From assembly GCA_015680685.1 (NCBI GenBank), contig MNCI01001838.1, positions 56,969 through 120,968 of the forward strand: 64,000 nt of DNA. Direction: 5' to 3'. Positions within the stretch are counted from its first letter, which is position 1; every line of letters starts with the position of its first letter. The notes beneath the pieces are model-generated. The model did not search any database and had not been told where the DNA came from. It saw nothing but the letters and a program-made list of their open reading frames with translations. The position numbers and the translations under genes are program-made. Shown here in pieces: positions 10,891 to 23,205 of the stretch. Origin of the DNA: Gnetum montanum. Lineage: Eukaryota > Streptophyta > Gnetopsida > Gnetales > Gnetaceae.

Positions 10891-11476
10891 TAATGAGCGG
10901 TGAGGTACTCTTACACCCAACCATATGAATTAGTAAGGTGTTCATACATAATTTGGTTGAATTCCATGGATTCCTAGTGTTCTCGTACACAAGATTCAAT
11001 CTAGAAGGTGAATCTAATCGTGGAATGATTGTTGTCTTTGCAACTATACTTGTGAGGCTCGATTGTATGATTAAGTGTACTTGAGGAACATGGTTTTTAT
11101 TATTTTATATTTTGTTTGCCTAAGGTTGGTAATAAATTGAGAATAAATTGATAAACTAGTTCAACTAATTTAATTGCTAATTAATAACTAACTATCCTAA
11201 CATAAGCATCTAATCCCACTTTTGGTACACATCCTGAACATGTACAACACTGTTGGGCGACCAAGCATTAAGCGCTATTAGGATTACCAAGTGTTATATA
11301 TATGCTCAAAGTGGTTGTACTTATGTATGCTAGTCTATTTAGCTTAATTAATTACTTAAAGTCTTAATCATCTTAGCTTCATTAATATCTTAATTAATGA
11401 AAAATAATAAATGCATAAATAAACATTAAGCTAGTCCAAGTGCTATAAGGTTTATCAAAAAGCTCATCTTTATTAC
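10891..11476 (-). repeat. Element C 3' LTR, left part (U5 and R side)
   Basis: Begins TAATGAGCGGTGAGGTA, the reversed U5 end of the family LTR, aligned with 53,644 onward. It stops at ATTAC (11,472-11,476), the left TSD of X'. Confidence 0.8.
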
Positions 11477-11743
11477 TGTTGGCACATTTTGGCCATTTAA
11501 TGGAGCAGGCTTTGTGAGGTTGTGAAGCTAGTCATATAACTAACATTGCCAATATTATATTAGATGAAGATTCTTCAGAGGTGTTGGCTATTTTAGTGCC
11601 AAAGAAGCATTCACTGGATCTCAAACATGTATTGATGTACAAGTTAAGAAGTGGTTTTAGTTGACCTCCATAAGGTATGGGAGGGTAATGAATGTAAGGA
11701 AACTTGTAGAAGAAACTAAATAGCATGGGAGTTGGTGCATTAG

Positions 11744-12056
11744 GAAGGCATGGAACAACACATTCTACAGTTAGAAGATGACAATACAATTGTTGTAGAT
11801 CAAATAATGAATAGGGAATCTTCAAAGCAAGATAGCTTGAGAGAAATATCTGAGAAGATTAAATATTGGAAATCAGAATTGGAAGATGCTGCATTACAGA
11901 AAGTTCATGCAAGTATTATTAATGGCAGCTCTCTTGATCTGGTTCTTTCAGATAATGATGTGAAGCTACAGTTCCTATGGTTTGCTCTTCAGTGTAAATC
12001 TATCATTTGTTATCATGTTTTCTCAGGGAAAAATGCTTTAATTACAAAACTTGTAT
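11744..12056 (+). pseudogene. Exon-like fragment, unidentified
   Basis: An open stretch of about 95 codons from ATG 11,750, with composition like a real protein: charged, helical, coiled-coil-like (for example REISEKIKYWKSELEDAAL), then SLDLVLSDNDVKLQFLWFAL. I do not recognise the protein. It lies inside X', so I read it as a captured piece of a host gene, not a working gene. It may equally be a chance open frame. Confidence 0.3.
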
Positions 12057-12260
12057 GCAAGCAAGAACAAAAAAATTGCCCTTGGCAGTTGGAAATGGTG
12101 CTGCCGTAAATGCATATTTTCCAGATGTGGAAGGAAACATTTTGAAATTGCCTGCAGAGAAGCTGGATATGATGGCTTCCTCTCTTCGAATATTTTCGCC
12201 GGAATTTTTGAAACCCTCTCTGCAACCTCGATCAATACAATAACAATTACAGGGAAATGA

Positions 12261-12925
12261 AAATCCACTGCCTTCAAACCCTTGAAACCCTTGCCGAAGA
12301 ACTCCTGCGCTGAGGATCATTTTGCTGCCGCCACTGTCACTGCAACCGCCACGAGCGCCGGAACTGGAGTCGATCTGGCCTTTGCTGAGGGTTTGCAAGC
12401 CTCCCCATGCACCATCTCGAGCTCTGGCCGTCGCGCAGCAAGCACCAGCGAAAGCGCCTACACGGGAGGCAGAAACTATAGGCGAGGGCTGTGCGTTGAT
12501 GGAGAGCAGCAGCAGCAGAGCGACGGGCGGATGAGCATCGATCGCGGCAGGAGCAGAACAATGAATCGACGTCAACAGAAACCGCAAACGGCAGCGAAAA
12601 GGACTGCGCAGATCGGGTTGAGGGTTGCTGCAGGTGACTTGCAGAGGAGTTAGCAGCGGGCACGGCCATAGGAGTCACAGGACACAGATGCTACTGTTGA
12701 AGTAGTTACAGAAGCGGTGGAGGATGAATTCCAAGAAAGGGGTAAATTTTTCATAGGTAACTGGCTGGTTTGAGCAAGGAAACAGGAGATCACAGATTAT
12801 TTCCAACAGTTTGGTCCTTTGGGGATAAACATCGTGCCTAGTTTTTGAAAGCATGCGAACGAAAGAAATAGAGCCAAATTCTTATGGGTATACGAACTTG
12901 GTTCTTGCTTATTCAGTTGCAAGAG
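12261..12925 (+). pseudogene. Captured RRM-containing gene fragment, possibly PPR4-like
   Basis: One reading frame, broken by a few stops, runs from a GC-rich low-complexity N-terminal part (about 12,290-12,650; A, T, S, R and Q rich, like a plastid transit region) into an RRM start at about 12,700-12,850. The RRM shows an RNP2-like KFFIGNW followed by ITDYFQQFGPL. From memory, the acidic lead-in, then GK-[IF]-[FV]-[IV]-GN, then EFFRQFGP is the layout of the chloroplast PPR4 proteins, which have an RRM before their PPR repeats. No PPR repeats are seen before the gap. TAG and TGA codons interrupt it. The marked GC jump against AT-rich neighbours supports a captured plant first exon. Confidence 0.4.
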
Positions 12926-13252
12926 ATATGCAAGGGGCCTGCCTCTTCTACATTAGCCTTCACATGATTTTTCTATATCAATACTATCTACATGATTAAA
13001 CTATAGCTAAATTATATACTATCTACATAACGTAACACTCACTTGGTGTTGAAAATGTGAGAGTGCCACTCTATTTATGCATTCGGTTATTCACACTTAC
13101 ATATATATTTTTATATTAACCCATCCATGTATGCAACAATTACATGGTTGGTTACTATCTTTATTACTATGATTTGAAGAAAATATTTTATGTTATATGT
13201 ATAGAACAAGTGTCCTTTGCAATTTTTAAATATCATGGTGGTGATAACTTCC

Positions 13253-13306
13253 CCTTGGTGGTTACAACTAAATTTTAATTTCCCATGATACTTATAACCA
13301 CCAAGG
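13253..13306. repeat. Perfect 12-bp inverted repeat (hairpin)
   Basis: CCTTGGTGGTTA (13,253-13,264) and TAACCACCAAGG (13,295-13,306), with a 30-nt loop. No function assigned. Confidence 0.6.
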
Positions 13307-13390
13307 CCACTTATCAATTATAGCCTTTTTGTCTCCAAAATGGCCACATGTCAATTAAAAAGGCCACTTGTCACTTGCATGGGACACTTG
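13304..13390 (+). repeat. Minisatellite running into the assembly gap
   Basis: Imperfect units of GGCCAC[AT]TGTCAATTAAAA type recur at about 13,304, 13,342 and 13,362, and a further GGGACACTTG lies at the gap edge. The array probably continues into the gap. Confidence 0.5.
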
Positions 13391-14117
13391 NNNNNNNNNN
13401 NNNNNNNNNNNNNNNNNNNNNNNNNNNNNNNNNNNNNNNNNNNNNNNNNNNNNNNNNNNNNNNNNNNNNNNNNNNNNNNNNNNNNNNNNNNNNNNNNNNN
13501 NNNNNNNNNNNNNNNNNNNNNNNNNNNNNNNNNNNNNNNNNNNNNNNNNNNNNNNNNNNNNNNNNNNNNNNNNNNNNNNNNNNNNNNNNNNNNNNNNNNN
13601 NNNNNNNNNNNNNNNNNNNNNNNNNNNNNNNNNNNNNNNNNNNNNNNNNNNNNNNNNNNNNNNNNNNNNNNNNNNNNNNNNNNNNNNNNNNNNNNNNNNN
13701 NNNNNNNNNNNNNNNNNNNNNNNNNNNNNNNNNNNNNNNNNNNNNNNNNNNNNNNNNNNNNNNNNNNNNNNNNNNNNNNNNNNNNNNNNNNNNNNNNNNN
13801 NNNNNNNNNNNNNNNNNNNNNNNNNNNNNNNNNNNNNNNNNNNNNNNNNNNNNNNNNNNNNNNNNNNNNNNNNNNNNNNNNNNNNNNNNNNNNNNNNNNN
13901 NNNNNNNNNNNNNNNNNNNNNNNNNNNNNNNNNNNNNNNNNNNNNNNNNNNNNNNNNNNNNNNNNNNNNNNNNNNNNNNNNNNNNNNNNNNNNNNNNNNN
14001 NNNNNNNNNNNNNNNNNNNNNNNNNNNNNNNNNNNNNNNNNNNNNNNNNNNNNNNNNNNNNNNNNNNNNNNNNNNNNNNNNNNNNNNNNNNNNNNNNNNN
14101 NNNNNNNNNNNNNNNNN
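13391..14117. other. Assembly gap (727 N)
   Basis: Run of N inside X'. Any open frame crossing it is meaningless. Confidence 0.99.
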
Positions 14118-14529
14118 TTGAATCTTGCTCTATTTCTAGTTTTCTTGTGGAACTACCTCTTTCTCTGGGGAAAATTAGGAGTAGATTTGCGGAGTTGTGC
14201 TCAAATGTTTTTGCAAAATTTTACTTGTTACAAGCAGGTATTATAAGGACCGCGTAGACTAGGTAGTTGAACAAAATAGGAAACTTTCAATAACTCACAG
14301 TACTGGACAAAGTTGGCTGAATCTCTTTAAAGTAAGTCATTTGTAGTTCACACACAACGAAATTGTTACATTTCATACAACCGCACACCACAACAACACA
14401 CACACATACTCACATTAACTACTGAGTTATTTGGAGGTATCTGGGCCTTGGTGTTACTAGAGACCAGCAGACACCTAAATCCTGTTCGAGGACACTCGTT
14501 GGCAGTCGCGTCCCAAACGGTCGCCAACA

Positions 14530-14836
14530 ATTACCACACACACTACAGTGCTTAGCTACAACAATGCTAGAATAAAGATCTGTACACTCCTTGACTCTTG
14601 CTACAAGCACTTAGAAAATTATTCAATCTCTTATGGAAACAAACTATAAGAGTTTTGCTAACAATTTAAATTCTAACTTCCCATTAACATGATTGGGGTG
14701 TTGTATTTATAGACCTACTAGGGTGCCACATCGATGAGTACATGTCAACATGAAAAACCCTATGTTCATGGGATCTTGTTGATGAGTTTGCATCAATGGC
14801 ATCCCATCAACATAGATGACCAAAAACTCTTCATCA
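14530..14836 (-). repeat. Element C 3' LTR, right part (R and U3 side)
   Basis: Continues the LTR after X'. Reverse-complement TATA box TATTTATA is at 14,704-14,711. It ends TTCATCA at 14,836, followed by the reversed polypurine tract TACCCCCACAAG (14,837-14,848). Confidence 0.85.
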
Positions 14837-15059
14837 TACCCCCACAAGTAAATGAAAACTTATACTCAAGTTCCTTACAAAATTGAAAATGTATGAGATT
14901 ATTGACTGACACATGACACAACAAAACTAGGTGTCTAGGTGTACAAATCGACATTGACTATAAAATTATGATGTTCATGACACAAAATTGAATACTAAAA
15001 CATGATTGAACAAAATTGGACAACACATCCTTTGATGGTGTGAAGATAGTTGAAAAAAT

Positions 15060-17895
15060 TAGATGATCCTAGGTGGTGAAGGTTACGAAGGATCTTCTCT
15101 TGCTTTGGACGCATGCAGTGGTTAAGGTAGTTATGGTTGTCTTGTTGCAGCTACCACTTTTGATGAAAGGTGAAGGGCATCCAACAATGCCTTCATCTTC
15201 TCCTCCTTGCTCTAAGGATCATTCAAAGTCGATGCGGCATCACCAAAATAGGCTAGAATAGGGATATCCCATAGACAAGACATTATTGGAAATAGCTCCT
15301 TAACATTAACAAACCAAGAAGCAAATTGCTTGTGTTTCGATATTGAATTCTCTAAGTGTGTTTTGCAGCTCCTAATAGTCATTCATCCTCTTGGCCAGGT
15401 TCTTGATAGTTGATCTTTGATTAGTGAACTTCACCTTGAGAACCTTGAGTTCTATGCCACTACAAGCTTCTACTTAGTGTCCTTGTGGTGCTTGAACTCT
15501 ACCTCATACAACAAGCACAAAGTGATCACTTGTTTCTCTAATTCAAACTATGGTCGTTCAGTAGTCAACATAGCTAGATTTGCATATTAGAGGTTGGTAA
15601 GCTCCATGTATTCTATCATTTCCTCAATCTGCAACTCCTTCATGTGGATCTTTGCTTTGTTATAGGTATCTATTCCATCAATGATAGGTTGTCATATCTC
15701 TCTTCCATACTAGAGTTGCTGGAGGGTCTCATTTACTTTTGCCTTTGCTAATTGGATGTGCTTTTCATTAACTTCTTTTTGTAGATCGACATGATTTCTA
15801 TAGTGATTTTTGACTCTCTCAAATTTTAGAGCCTCTAATTTCTAGATGACTACTTTAATTACAATCTTTCAATGAAGAGCATAGATCTCCTCCATGAAAA
15901 GGTTTCTATTTTCTATTGTCAATCTCCTCAACTTAGTGTTCACTCTGGCTAGTTACTTCTTATGTTGATGGATGAAATCTACCATCTTCTATTTTTGCGC
16001 ATCAACATTTTGCAAGCACTGATTCTCTGTGGTTAATTGTACATTCTCCTAGTGGGTCTAATCTAAAACCTTTTGAATTTTATGCTAAGTGGCCTCTGCC
16101 AAGGATCAATAGAACACTGTCATCTCCATCACACCCTCAAACCCTTTCAATCTTGTGTGAAGCTGCTTAAGAGCTTCAACCTTTATCAATGCTGGGTTGA
16201 GGCATGTAAGGTCAACAATATAGGCTCTTAGTTCAAAAACCTCTATAGCCATGCATTCATTTAGCTCTTTGGTTATTTTGACTTGTCCCTCCAAAATGAT
16301 GTTCTTGCCCCTTGCTTCCAGTAACTTTGATTGGGTTGTAGTTATATTATCTGGAATGTCAAAGACATCTAGAATCAGTTGCCCAGTTCCCAAAAATCGG
16401 TGTAGCAATTATTCATGCTATGTTAACTTGTCACTTACAACATTTGCGAACATCTCCATATCTTTAAGTGTAGAGATGTTTGGTACAGATGTCGTAGGTG
16501 CACTTAGAGTTTTAGCAATTCTATCAGCAACCACCTCCACTACTATCTCATATCCCTAGTGCTACATCACCAAAACTATTGCCTCCTCATCCTCCTCCAA
16601 GCACACTAAAAAAGTAGTTTCATTTCTAGAGATATCTAGAAATTTCTATTGTTATGAGAGGGATATTATTACCTCTCAAGGACTAGGATTCAATCTTGTC
16701 GGCAACTACATTCTTCAAATCAAAAATATTGGTCCACCCCCTCCATTTGGCTAACTATTTAAGCTACTTCATTTAGGTAACTCATCATTGGCAAACACAC
16801 AGATGGTTCACCACCACTTATTCTTGCTTATTGCTCTTGCTTACTTAAGATCCATTCTTAAAATTCACACAACGATTAAGAAGTTGCAGTGATATCTGAA
16901 ACTATTTGTTGAGTGGGTGGTGGTTTTTGTTCCTCTTCTTGGATGACCTTTGCAAGGACTTTGTCTTTCACCATCTATATCTAGTTAGTAGATGGAGAAT
17001 GTCAAACATCATCATTTTTATAGTGGGTTATCCCTCCTCTCTGACATAGTTTTTTGATGAGGCATGAAAAGGGAAGTGCCTTCCTTCCATGTTTGTTCTC
17101 CTTGAAGAACTTTTCTATCTCAAGATAGATTAGCTATGGAAGGTTGAGAGGGAATCTATCACTTAGAGAGTGGCATACGCATGGGTGGAGAAGGCAGTGA
17201 TCTTGCTTGGCCTCACCATTGGATTGAGGTGAAAGACCACAATCTTGTAGTAGATTCTATCTGTTGGTGCGAGCGCACCATACTCCTTACCATCGACACC
17301 ATAACACTACTACAACCATTCTTTCTTGATGTTAGGACCTACTTGTATTAGAATCTTGGCAAGATTCATCCTAGTTTCTGGCAACTGAAGTGCCTCTAAA
17401 ATGGTTTGCATCAAGTAGGACACTAAAATGTCCTTGATCTTGACCATTGAATTGGCTTGCCTGTTATTCCAAGATAAGAATGTCTCTCCCATGTACCACT
17501 CCATGTTGGAAGTGATGATGAGCCAGATGGGAGAGGTCTTTAGTTTATCTTATACTTCTTGAGGTGCTTGCTCCAAGAAAAATTCAAAATTCAACTCTTA
17601 GAGAATCATTTTCTGCACCTCCTTTCATTTGATCTACTTAAGATAGGCTTCTGTCAAGGTCACTTCAAGGTTTTCTTAAGGGGCTAGTGCCTCACCCAGT
17701 GGGATTACTCTATTACTGCTACTTGATTTAGAGTCGGACAAACAAATTCCACTTCGAACTCCTCCCTAAGAGATCTTGTAGCCTGGGTTGCTACTTGTTC
17801 ATCTTGGACCTGTTCTTGGCCACTTCCTATTCAAGGCCATTTTCCTATGGTTGTGATGGTCCTCCTTCCTATGTGTGCTTCTCCTTTGGTGCCGT
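15060..17895 (-). pseudogene. Element C 3' ORF: plant-transposon-like protein, heavily decayed
   Basis: Reverse-strand homologue of the 3' ORF of A and E. The start codon is ACG instead of ATG. At 17,310-17,504 the segment WYMGETFLSWNNRQ ... ILEALQLPET matches the globular domain (WYLGETCQFW in A). At 16,106-16,408 a segment including VFDIPDNITTTQSKLLEARG matches the middle linker of A. The tail (EEKMKALLDALH) matches the C-terminus. Stops and frameshifts are frequent. Upstream in element orientation, TACTAA (complement of 17,920-17,925) and AG (17,896-17,897) keep the family spacing. Confidence 0.65.
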
Positions 17896-18026
17896 CTATG
17901 GTTACAACACATCCAAGGATTAGTATATATAATGTGTAACTTATAATCTTTTGATACATCGTCTCATCAGTTAGTTGCACTTAGGCTAAGGTTGGATCAT
18001 GGTAGATTGGTTATTTTATTATTATT

Positions 18027-18172
18027 TGATGAATCATGTTTTCATTTACTCCGATGTCATGTATTTGACATTGGAGCCTTGATGTTGGGCATCCAATGTT
18101 AGAGCGAAGATGCAATGTCAGATATCCGATGTTATGGGGTTATCATTGAACATAAGATATTCGATGTCATGG
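18027..18172 (+). repeat. Element D 5' LTR remnant
   Basis: TGATGAATCATG and the U3 repeats ATGTTGGGCATCC match the 3' LTR start at 22,564. After about 18,172 the sequence jumps directly into gag, so TATA, R, U5 and PBS are gone. The join lies in GGGGTTATGTAGGGG, where both parents share a few bases. Confidence 0.65.
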
Positions 18173-18177
18173 GGTTA

Positions 18178-20591
18178 TGTAGGGGTTTCTTATGTTCATG
18201 ATAACCCTAATAACACTTAAAGACTAAATTCACATAAGATAGGCAATCTTGAAGGAGATGACATAGGTCTTGAACTAGGAGAAGCCTGAAGGCCTAAGAC
18301 CTCCTTGAAACCAAGGAACGATAAATTAAGGGACCTTGGGAAACACCATAGAAACCATGACAATCCTTCTAGTTCCTCATCTTCCTCTTTTCCTTCAACA
18401 TCTAGTTCTGATGAAGATGAACGTAGTAGGTATAGGGATAAAGCTCCACTAAAGGGTAGAATAAAAGTAAAAATTGAACCCACAGACACACTCAAGGTCA
18501 TCAACATGAACACAAGTCCAATCATCACCATCAACGGAATAGAGAATTTTATCATAACCTATTTGATGACGATAAACCCTTCTTGGCCATCAAGAGTCTA
18601 ATACATATCACAAAGGCTGTGAAGATATCTCATAGGCATCATAGAAAGAGTCACCTACCTAAGCTTGACATGACTAATATTCCTAAATTTGCTAGAGGTT
18701 ATGATTCAGATCAGTAACATCATTTACAAGCCTTCCATGATGCTTGTGCTTTCTACAACATTGAAAGTGGGTGGAAAAAGCTTAAGTTCTTTCCTAGAAC
18801 ACTAATTGATAGAGTCAAAGTGTGGTATAGATCGTTGAGACCAAGTTCAATTTGATAGTGGTGAACAATGTTGGAACTTTTCAACGAGAAATTCTAAACC
18901 TATGCAAGAGTATCTAACCTAAGGAGATAGATCCAAGAGTAGAAGCAAGAACAACATGTACCCTTGGACATGGCCTTAGAAAGATATTATTCCCTATTGA
19001 ATAGATCCCCAGGCCATGGTTCTCCAAGGAAAGGCAACTTTTCCACATCATATATGGGCTTCATAATGAAACAAGGAAGACCCTTTGGGATGTATGCCCT
19101 AGGGCAATTATATGAGCTCCTAGACCATCAGATCCAAGAGCTAATCAAGTGTGTGGCAAAAGAAGAAGGAGAGAAATGCAAATGGAAGAATGTTGAGAAG
19201 TGTTAATGGGATCCAACTCTTCAACAGAAGGAGGTATAGATCTATGGTAAGGAGAATAAAACCACTCTCGATAGGGTGATCCTGCAAAAAACTTTGCCGA
19301 TATAGAAGTCTATTGATGAACTTGAAGCAAAGCTTAATAGGATGTCCAAATGGATGTGAAAATGTTACAATTCTCATTGAGACAATCAAGGAGAGGATCA
19401 TGCAAAATAAGCCAAGTGATCATAATTAATAAAGGATATAGAACCAAGAAATAGCTAAGAACAATTTTAGGCAAACAGGAAAAATAGGTAAAGAAAGTGA
19501 GGCTATAGACTCCATCACAGATGAAGATAATGGATGCAACATCTGTATATATGACCACCCGAAGGGCCATTGCCTAGTTTTGTTGCATCTGTGGGAGTAA
19601 TGGACATGTGCCTTAAATCTAAAATTTATGCAAAAGTAGATGCCTGGGAGATTTCCTCTCCCACAAGGTAATTATAGACAATCCCATGACCAATTGTACC
19701 ATCCTAGGGAGACTTATTACTAGCCTTAACATGGTCATCAATCGTAGTGGCAACAACCACAATTGTGGAGGAGGCCACCACCAAATCAATACTATCCATC
19801 CTATCCGTTGAAATTGCATAAATATTACGTTCAACATCCTCTTTTTCCAATTGGTTCTACATCCTCTACTTCAAATTGCCACTACCACTCTCTTGAGTAC
19901 CATCAACCCATGACATCCCCTGAGGGATCACCACCTCGCACCTCTTACCATCCATCCTACCCTCGATATCCTTCTACTCCACTACATTATAGGTCATCAC
20001 CAATAACACAGGAAGGTTCAACTCTCCAATATCAACAAATGAGTGCCACTTGTGCTGCAAATGTGCATAGAAACATTGATACCAATGGGTCTCAACTACA
20101 ACATAGAAAACATCCCTTCTAGAGAAAAGGCCATAAGTCAAAGGAAACCATGCATGGACCCACTATATCATTTGAGCCATCACAAGGTCAATCTGGTGCA
20201 CTGCCTCCCTTACCAACATCCTTCAACCATACACACTAGCCACCACCCATTAGTACTCCAATCCCAAATCCAACCAATGAATCTAACAGTGTATTAAAAA
20301 AAAACACATCCATGCATACCATCTCATGATCAAGGATGCAATTGTGGGCTAGCCATCCATAATGTTAACACACCTCATACCTTGACCCACCATACATTTA
20401 ACCATCAAGTGTGTGACCAAAAATTTTTCTACCTAGCCACCACACCACCAACACACACCCAATGGCTAGGACATGAACAATTACCAATGTTTCATACATG
20501 CATGGATCCTATTTATCCACTTATTAATCCTTGTCATGGCCAAATGTTTAGTTGTGGGGGTTACCCACATTCTAAGCTTTGGGATTCTTAA
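18178..20591 (+). pseudogene. Element D gag, 5'-truncated and decayed
   Basis: Serine-rich stretch at about 18,365-18,420 (SSSSSSFPSTSSSDEDERS). Capsid remnants in shifting frames at 18,610-19,210: LDMTNIPKFARGYDSD, LQAFHDACAFYNIESGWKK, PLDMALERYYSLL, LYELLDHQIQELIK. Zinc-like motif C-N-I-C-I-Y-D-H-P-K-G at 19,535-19,567. P/S/Y/H-rich C-terminal region at 19,763-20,122, with a GGYPH end near 20,570. Because the 5' deletion enters gag, the first few dozen codons are absent. Many stops and frameshifts. Confidence 0.7.
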
Positions 20592-22563
20592 GTGTTTTTG
20601 ACCTTTTTGTTTTACATCTTCTTATTTTACACATTGTTTATTTTACATCTTTTTGTTTTCATGTTATTAATCTTTTCTAATTTTTGTTTTACACCATCAT
20701 TAGTACATTTTCTATTTCTTGAAATTTTTATAGTTTCTTTTAGATTTTATTCTATTTTATTTTGGTGTGATTTGCTAACTTTTTGTTAATAAGTGCTAGG
20801 TACAGTGGTAATGCATTGATTGATGGTGGTATGTGCTATTTTTTTATTTGATTGTTGGTGTTTGGATTCTAGCTTTGAATTTCATTACGGATGATTAGGA
20901 CATGGTTTCTTTTTCATGCAATAGGCAGTGAGTCCACAACATCCACCCATCCACAAACTCCATGGTTTTCCTTGTTTTGCAAACATGTAATCCCTTTTTC
21001 ATTAAGAACAATTTAATGAATTTGTTACTTTGGTAGTTTCCAAAATTGGGAAGGATTCAAAGGTTTGAATAGGGTGTGACTTCAAGGGGATTTGGTATTC
21101 TTTGTGCCATTTTGTTTGCCTAGGTGTATGTGTGTTTTCATGGATTTTTTACCATTTCATGTCAACTAATAAAAGGAAGTTAAATAAGTCTTTGCATGGT
21201 GTGGTTCTCATAAAAAAATGATGGGAATTCAAAGCACACCTCTTAAACAAAATAAATGCATGTGTCTTTTCATGATGTGGTTCCCATTTCAAAAAAATAA
21301 AAAAATAATCATGGGAATTCAAAGCACACCCCTTAAACACAATAAATGGGCTACAAGCATTTGTTACGAGACTAGAAAGACATGTTACCCATGCCTTAAG
21401 GTCCTCTCTAACTAAGGCCCTTCCTCACTTCCTACTTCTCTTTTTTTCTTTAATAAAGAATGGTGGTTCTTCTGTGGAAACATTCTTGTATCTCAGGGGG
21501 ATGGATTGGTCTTAGAATGGTGATGCAAAGTCATTAAATGTGGTTGGTTTTGGTCTAGAATAATGATGGATACTATCGAGTCATTTAACCATAAAATTCA
21601 CAAGGGACTTTATGTGATCTTAATTAGGAACTCCATTCCACTCTCTCTTATCCATCTATGCTTTTCATGTCTCACCTCACTACTGGTTTCATGTTCTTGT
21701 TCGATGTCCTGGTTTGATGTGTTAGAATTCTTAGGTAGTTTCTTCCAAGTTTTTATACTTAACCTTCCATAACCATTAATCATCCACGAGGCCCATGGAC
21801 TCCTTGGTTTGAAGTTATGCAAGGGCATAAAAGGCCTGTGCCTACTTTGGGGAGGACCCACTTGCACATCTTTAGGTTAGGTTAGTTAAGTTCTTTATCC
21901 TTAGACACTCACAATCAAATCATTTTATTTACCTCATTCATGACATTTAATTGTGCACATCTTCATAACATTTTTTAGTAAACTTTTCTTTTTATTGTTG
22001 TGAATTCTTACACCATCTTCAAATATTTTCCTATGTCAAATTTTTTCAAATTTAATGGACTTCTTATCTATTTTACCCTATTTTTCAGCCTTCGCGCTAA
22101 TGCTACTCAAGGAATTAATCTACCACAATCATACCCTAGCCAAGTGTAACCACTGACGAGACAAGACATTTAACTACTATGTGTTACACATTGCATACTA
22201 ATTCATAATTTTGTTGTGATTGCAATGGGGAGCATGGACTGAAAGCGGGACTATCTTCACCAAGGATGATGTAGTAGTACCACACTATGAGGATCATTCA
22301 TGATCGTTGGATCTTCTCTCTCATTCTTTTGCTACTAAGAGGTGTTGGATGTTAGTGTTGTTTAGGGTGTTCACTTCTCTTATCATGAACATCCAATTTT
22401 GTAAAGATTGTAACTCCATACACTTGGGCACTTAGAGTCTGTCTATTTCATCTGAGTCAATTTGTATGTTAGTCAATAATCCCATACCTTCCTAATATTT
22501 TGTAAGGAACTTGTTCCTCATCTTATATATTTGAGGAGAAGTTTTCATTTAGTTGTGGAGGTA
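20592..22563 (+). other. Element D spacer, 3' ORF almost wholly deleted
   Basis: No gene. The conserved family block CCTACTTTGGGGAGGACCC lies at 21,841-21,866. A short direct repeat (GGGAATTCAAAGCACACC) occurs at about 21,223 and 21,312. TACTAA at 22,196-22,201 is followed 23 nt later by CA|ATGG (ATG 22,225), the decayed acceptor and start of a 3' ORF of which only a few codons remain. The polypurine tract is at about 22,550-22,563. Confidence 0.55.
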
Positions 22564-23205
22564 TGATGAATTATGTTTTCATCTACTTTAACATTGGGTA
22601 TCTGACATTGGAGCCTTGATGTTGAGTATCCAATGTTGGAGCCAAGATGTGATGTTGAATATCTGAATTTTGCGGGGTATAAGCTAGCCTATAAATATAG
22701 TGCTTGGGAGATTTTAATATAGTTTTTGTCATAGTTAGCAAAGCTCTTGCAGTTTTTTTCCTCCAGAGTTAGAATATTTTCTGAGTGCCCATTGTAGGAG
22801 TTTGAGTATGTATGGATCTTTGTTCGAACACTAATGTACCTGAGCACAATAGTGTGACAGGAATAAAAATGAACTCTTTTGATAATCCTTGCAATGCTGA
22901 GAATAGATTAATGTTTCCTTTAATGCACTTTACTTTAATGCATTTAAATTAAGCAATTAATTTCCAGTTGTTAATGAGCACAAGAACAACCACTTCAAGC
23001 ATACATATAGTGCTTAGTAACCCAGCAATGCTTAACATTTGGTAGCCTAACAGCTCCATATGTGTTCAGGAAAGTGGGATGGGTACTTGTGTTAGGCTAG
23101 TTAGGCTAGTTTAGATATTATTTTCCACTATTCATTACCTTAGTTAATTTATCTCTTTATTGTCATTAGGAGTAGCATAGAATTAGACAACATCATATGC
23201 CTCAT
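22564..23205 (+). repeat. Element D 3' LTR, left part
   Basis: TGATGAATTATG start, TATAAATA at 22,690-22,697. Breaks at CTCAT (23,201-23,205), the left TSD of E, and resumes at 51,687. Confidence 0.8.

Larger units (their letters stand above)
11477..14529. mobile_element. X': 3-kb insertion with TGTTGGC/GCCAACA ends carrying gene fragments
   Basis: Bounded by TSD ATTAC (11,472-11,476 and 14,530-14,534). The termini TGTTGGC and GCCAACA are perfect 7-bp inverted repeats starting TG and ending CA, as in an LTR or solo LTR. The right 400 bp (14,118-14,529) matches host repeat X. No left-right direct repeat is visible outside the N gap (13,391-14,117), so a two-LTR structure cannot be shown. The left half contains exon-like and GC-rich coding-like sequence that looks captured from host genes. 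Confidence 0.65.

Noticed and set aside
12042-12587. 181-codon open frame on the minus strand
   Set aside because: Lies opposite the GC-rich block; composition (A, S, G and C runs) is what GC-rich antisense gives. No known domain, and it crosses the boundary between GC-rich and AT-rich DNA.
13340-14257. Long open frames of about 257-305 codons
   Set aside because: They consist almost entirely of undetermined bases in the N gap. The same applies to frames over 32,929-33,488, except for the real RT flanks on the minus strand.
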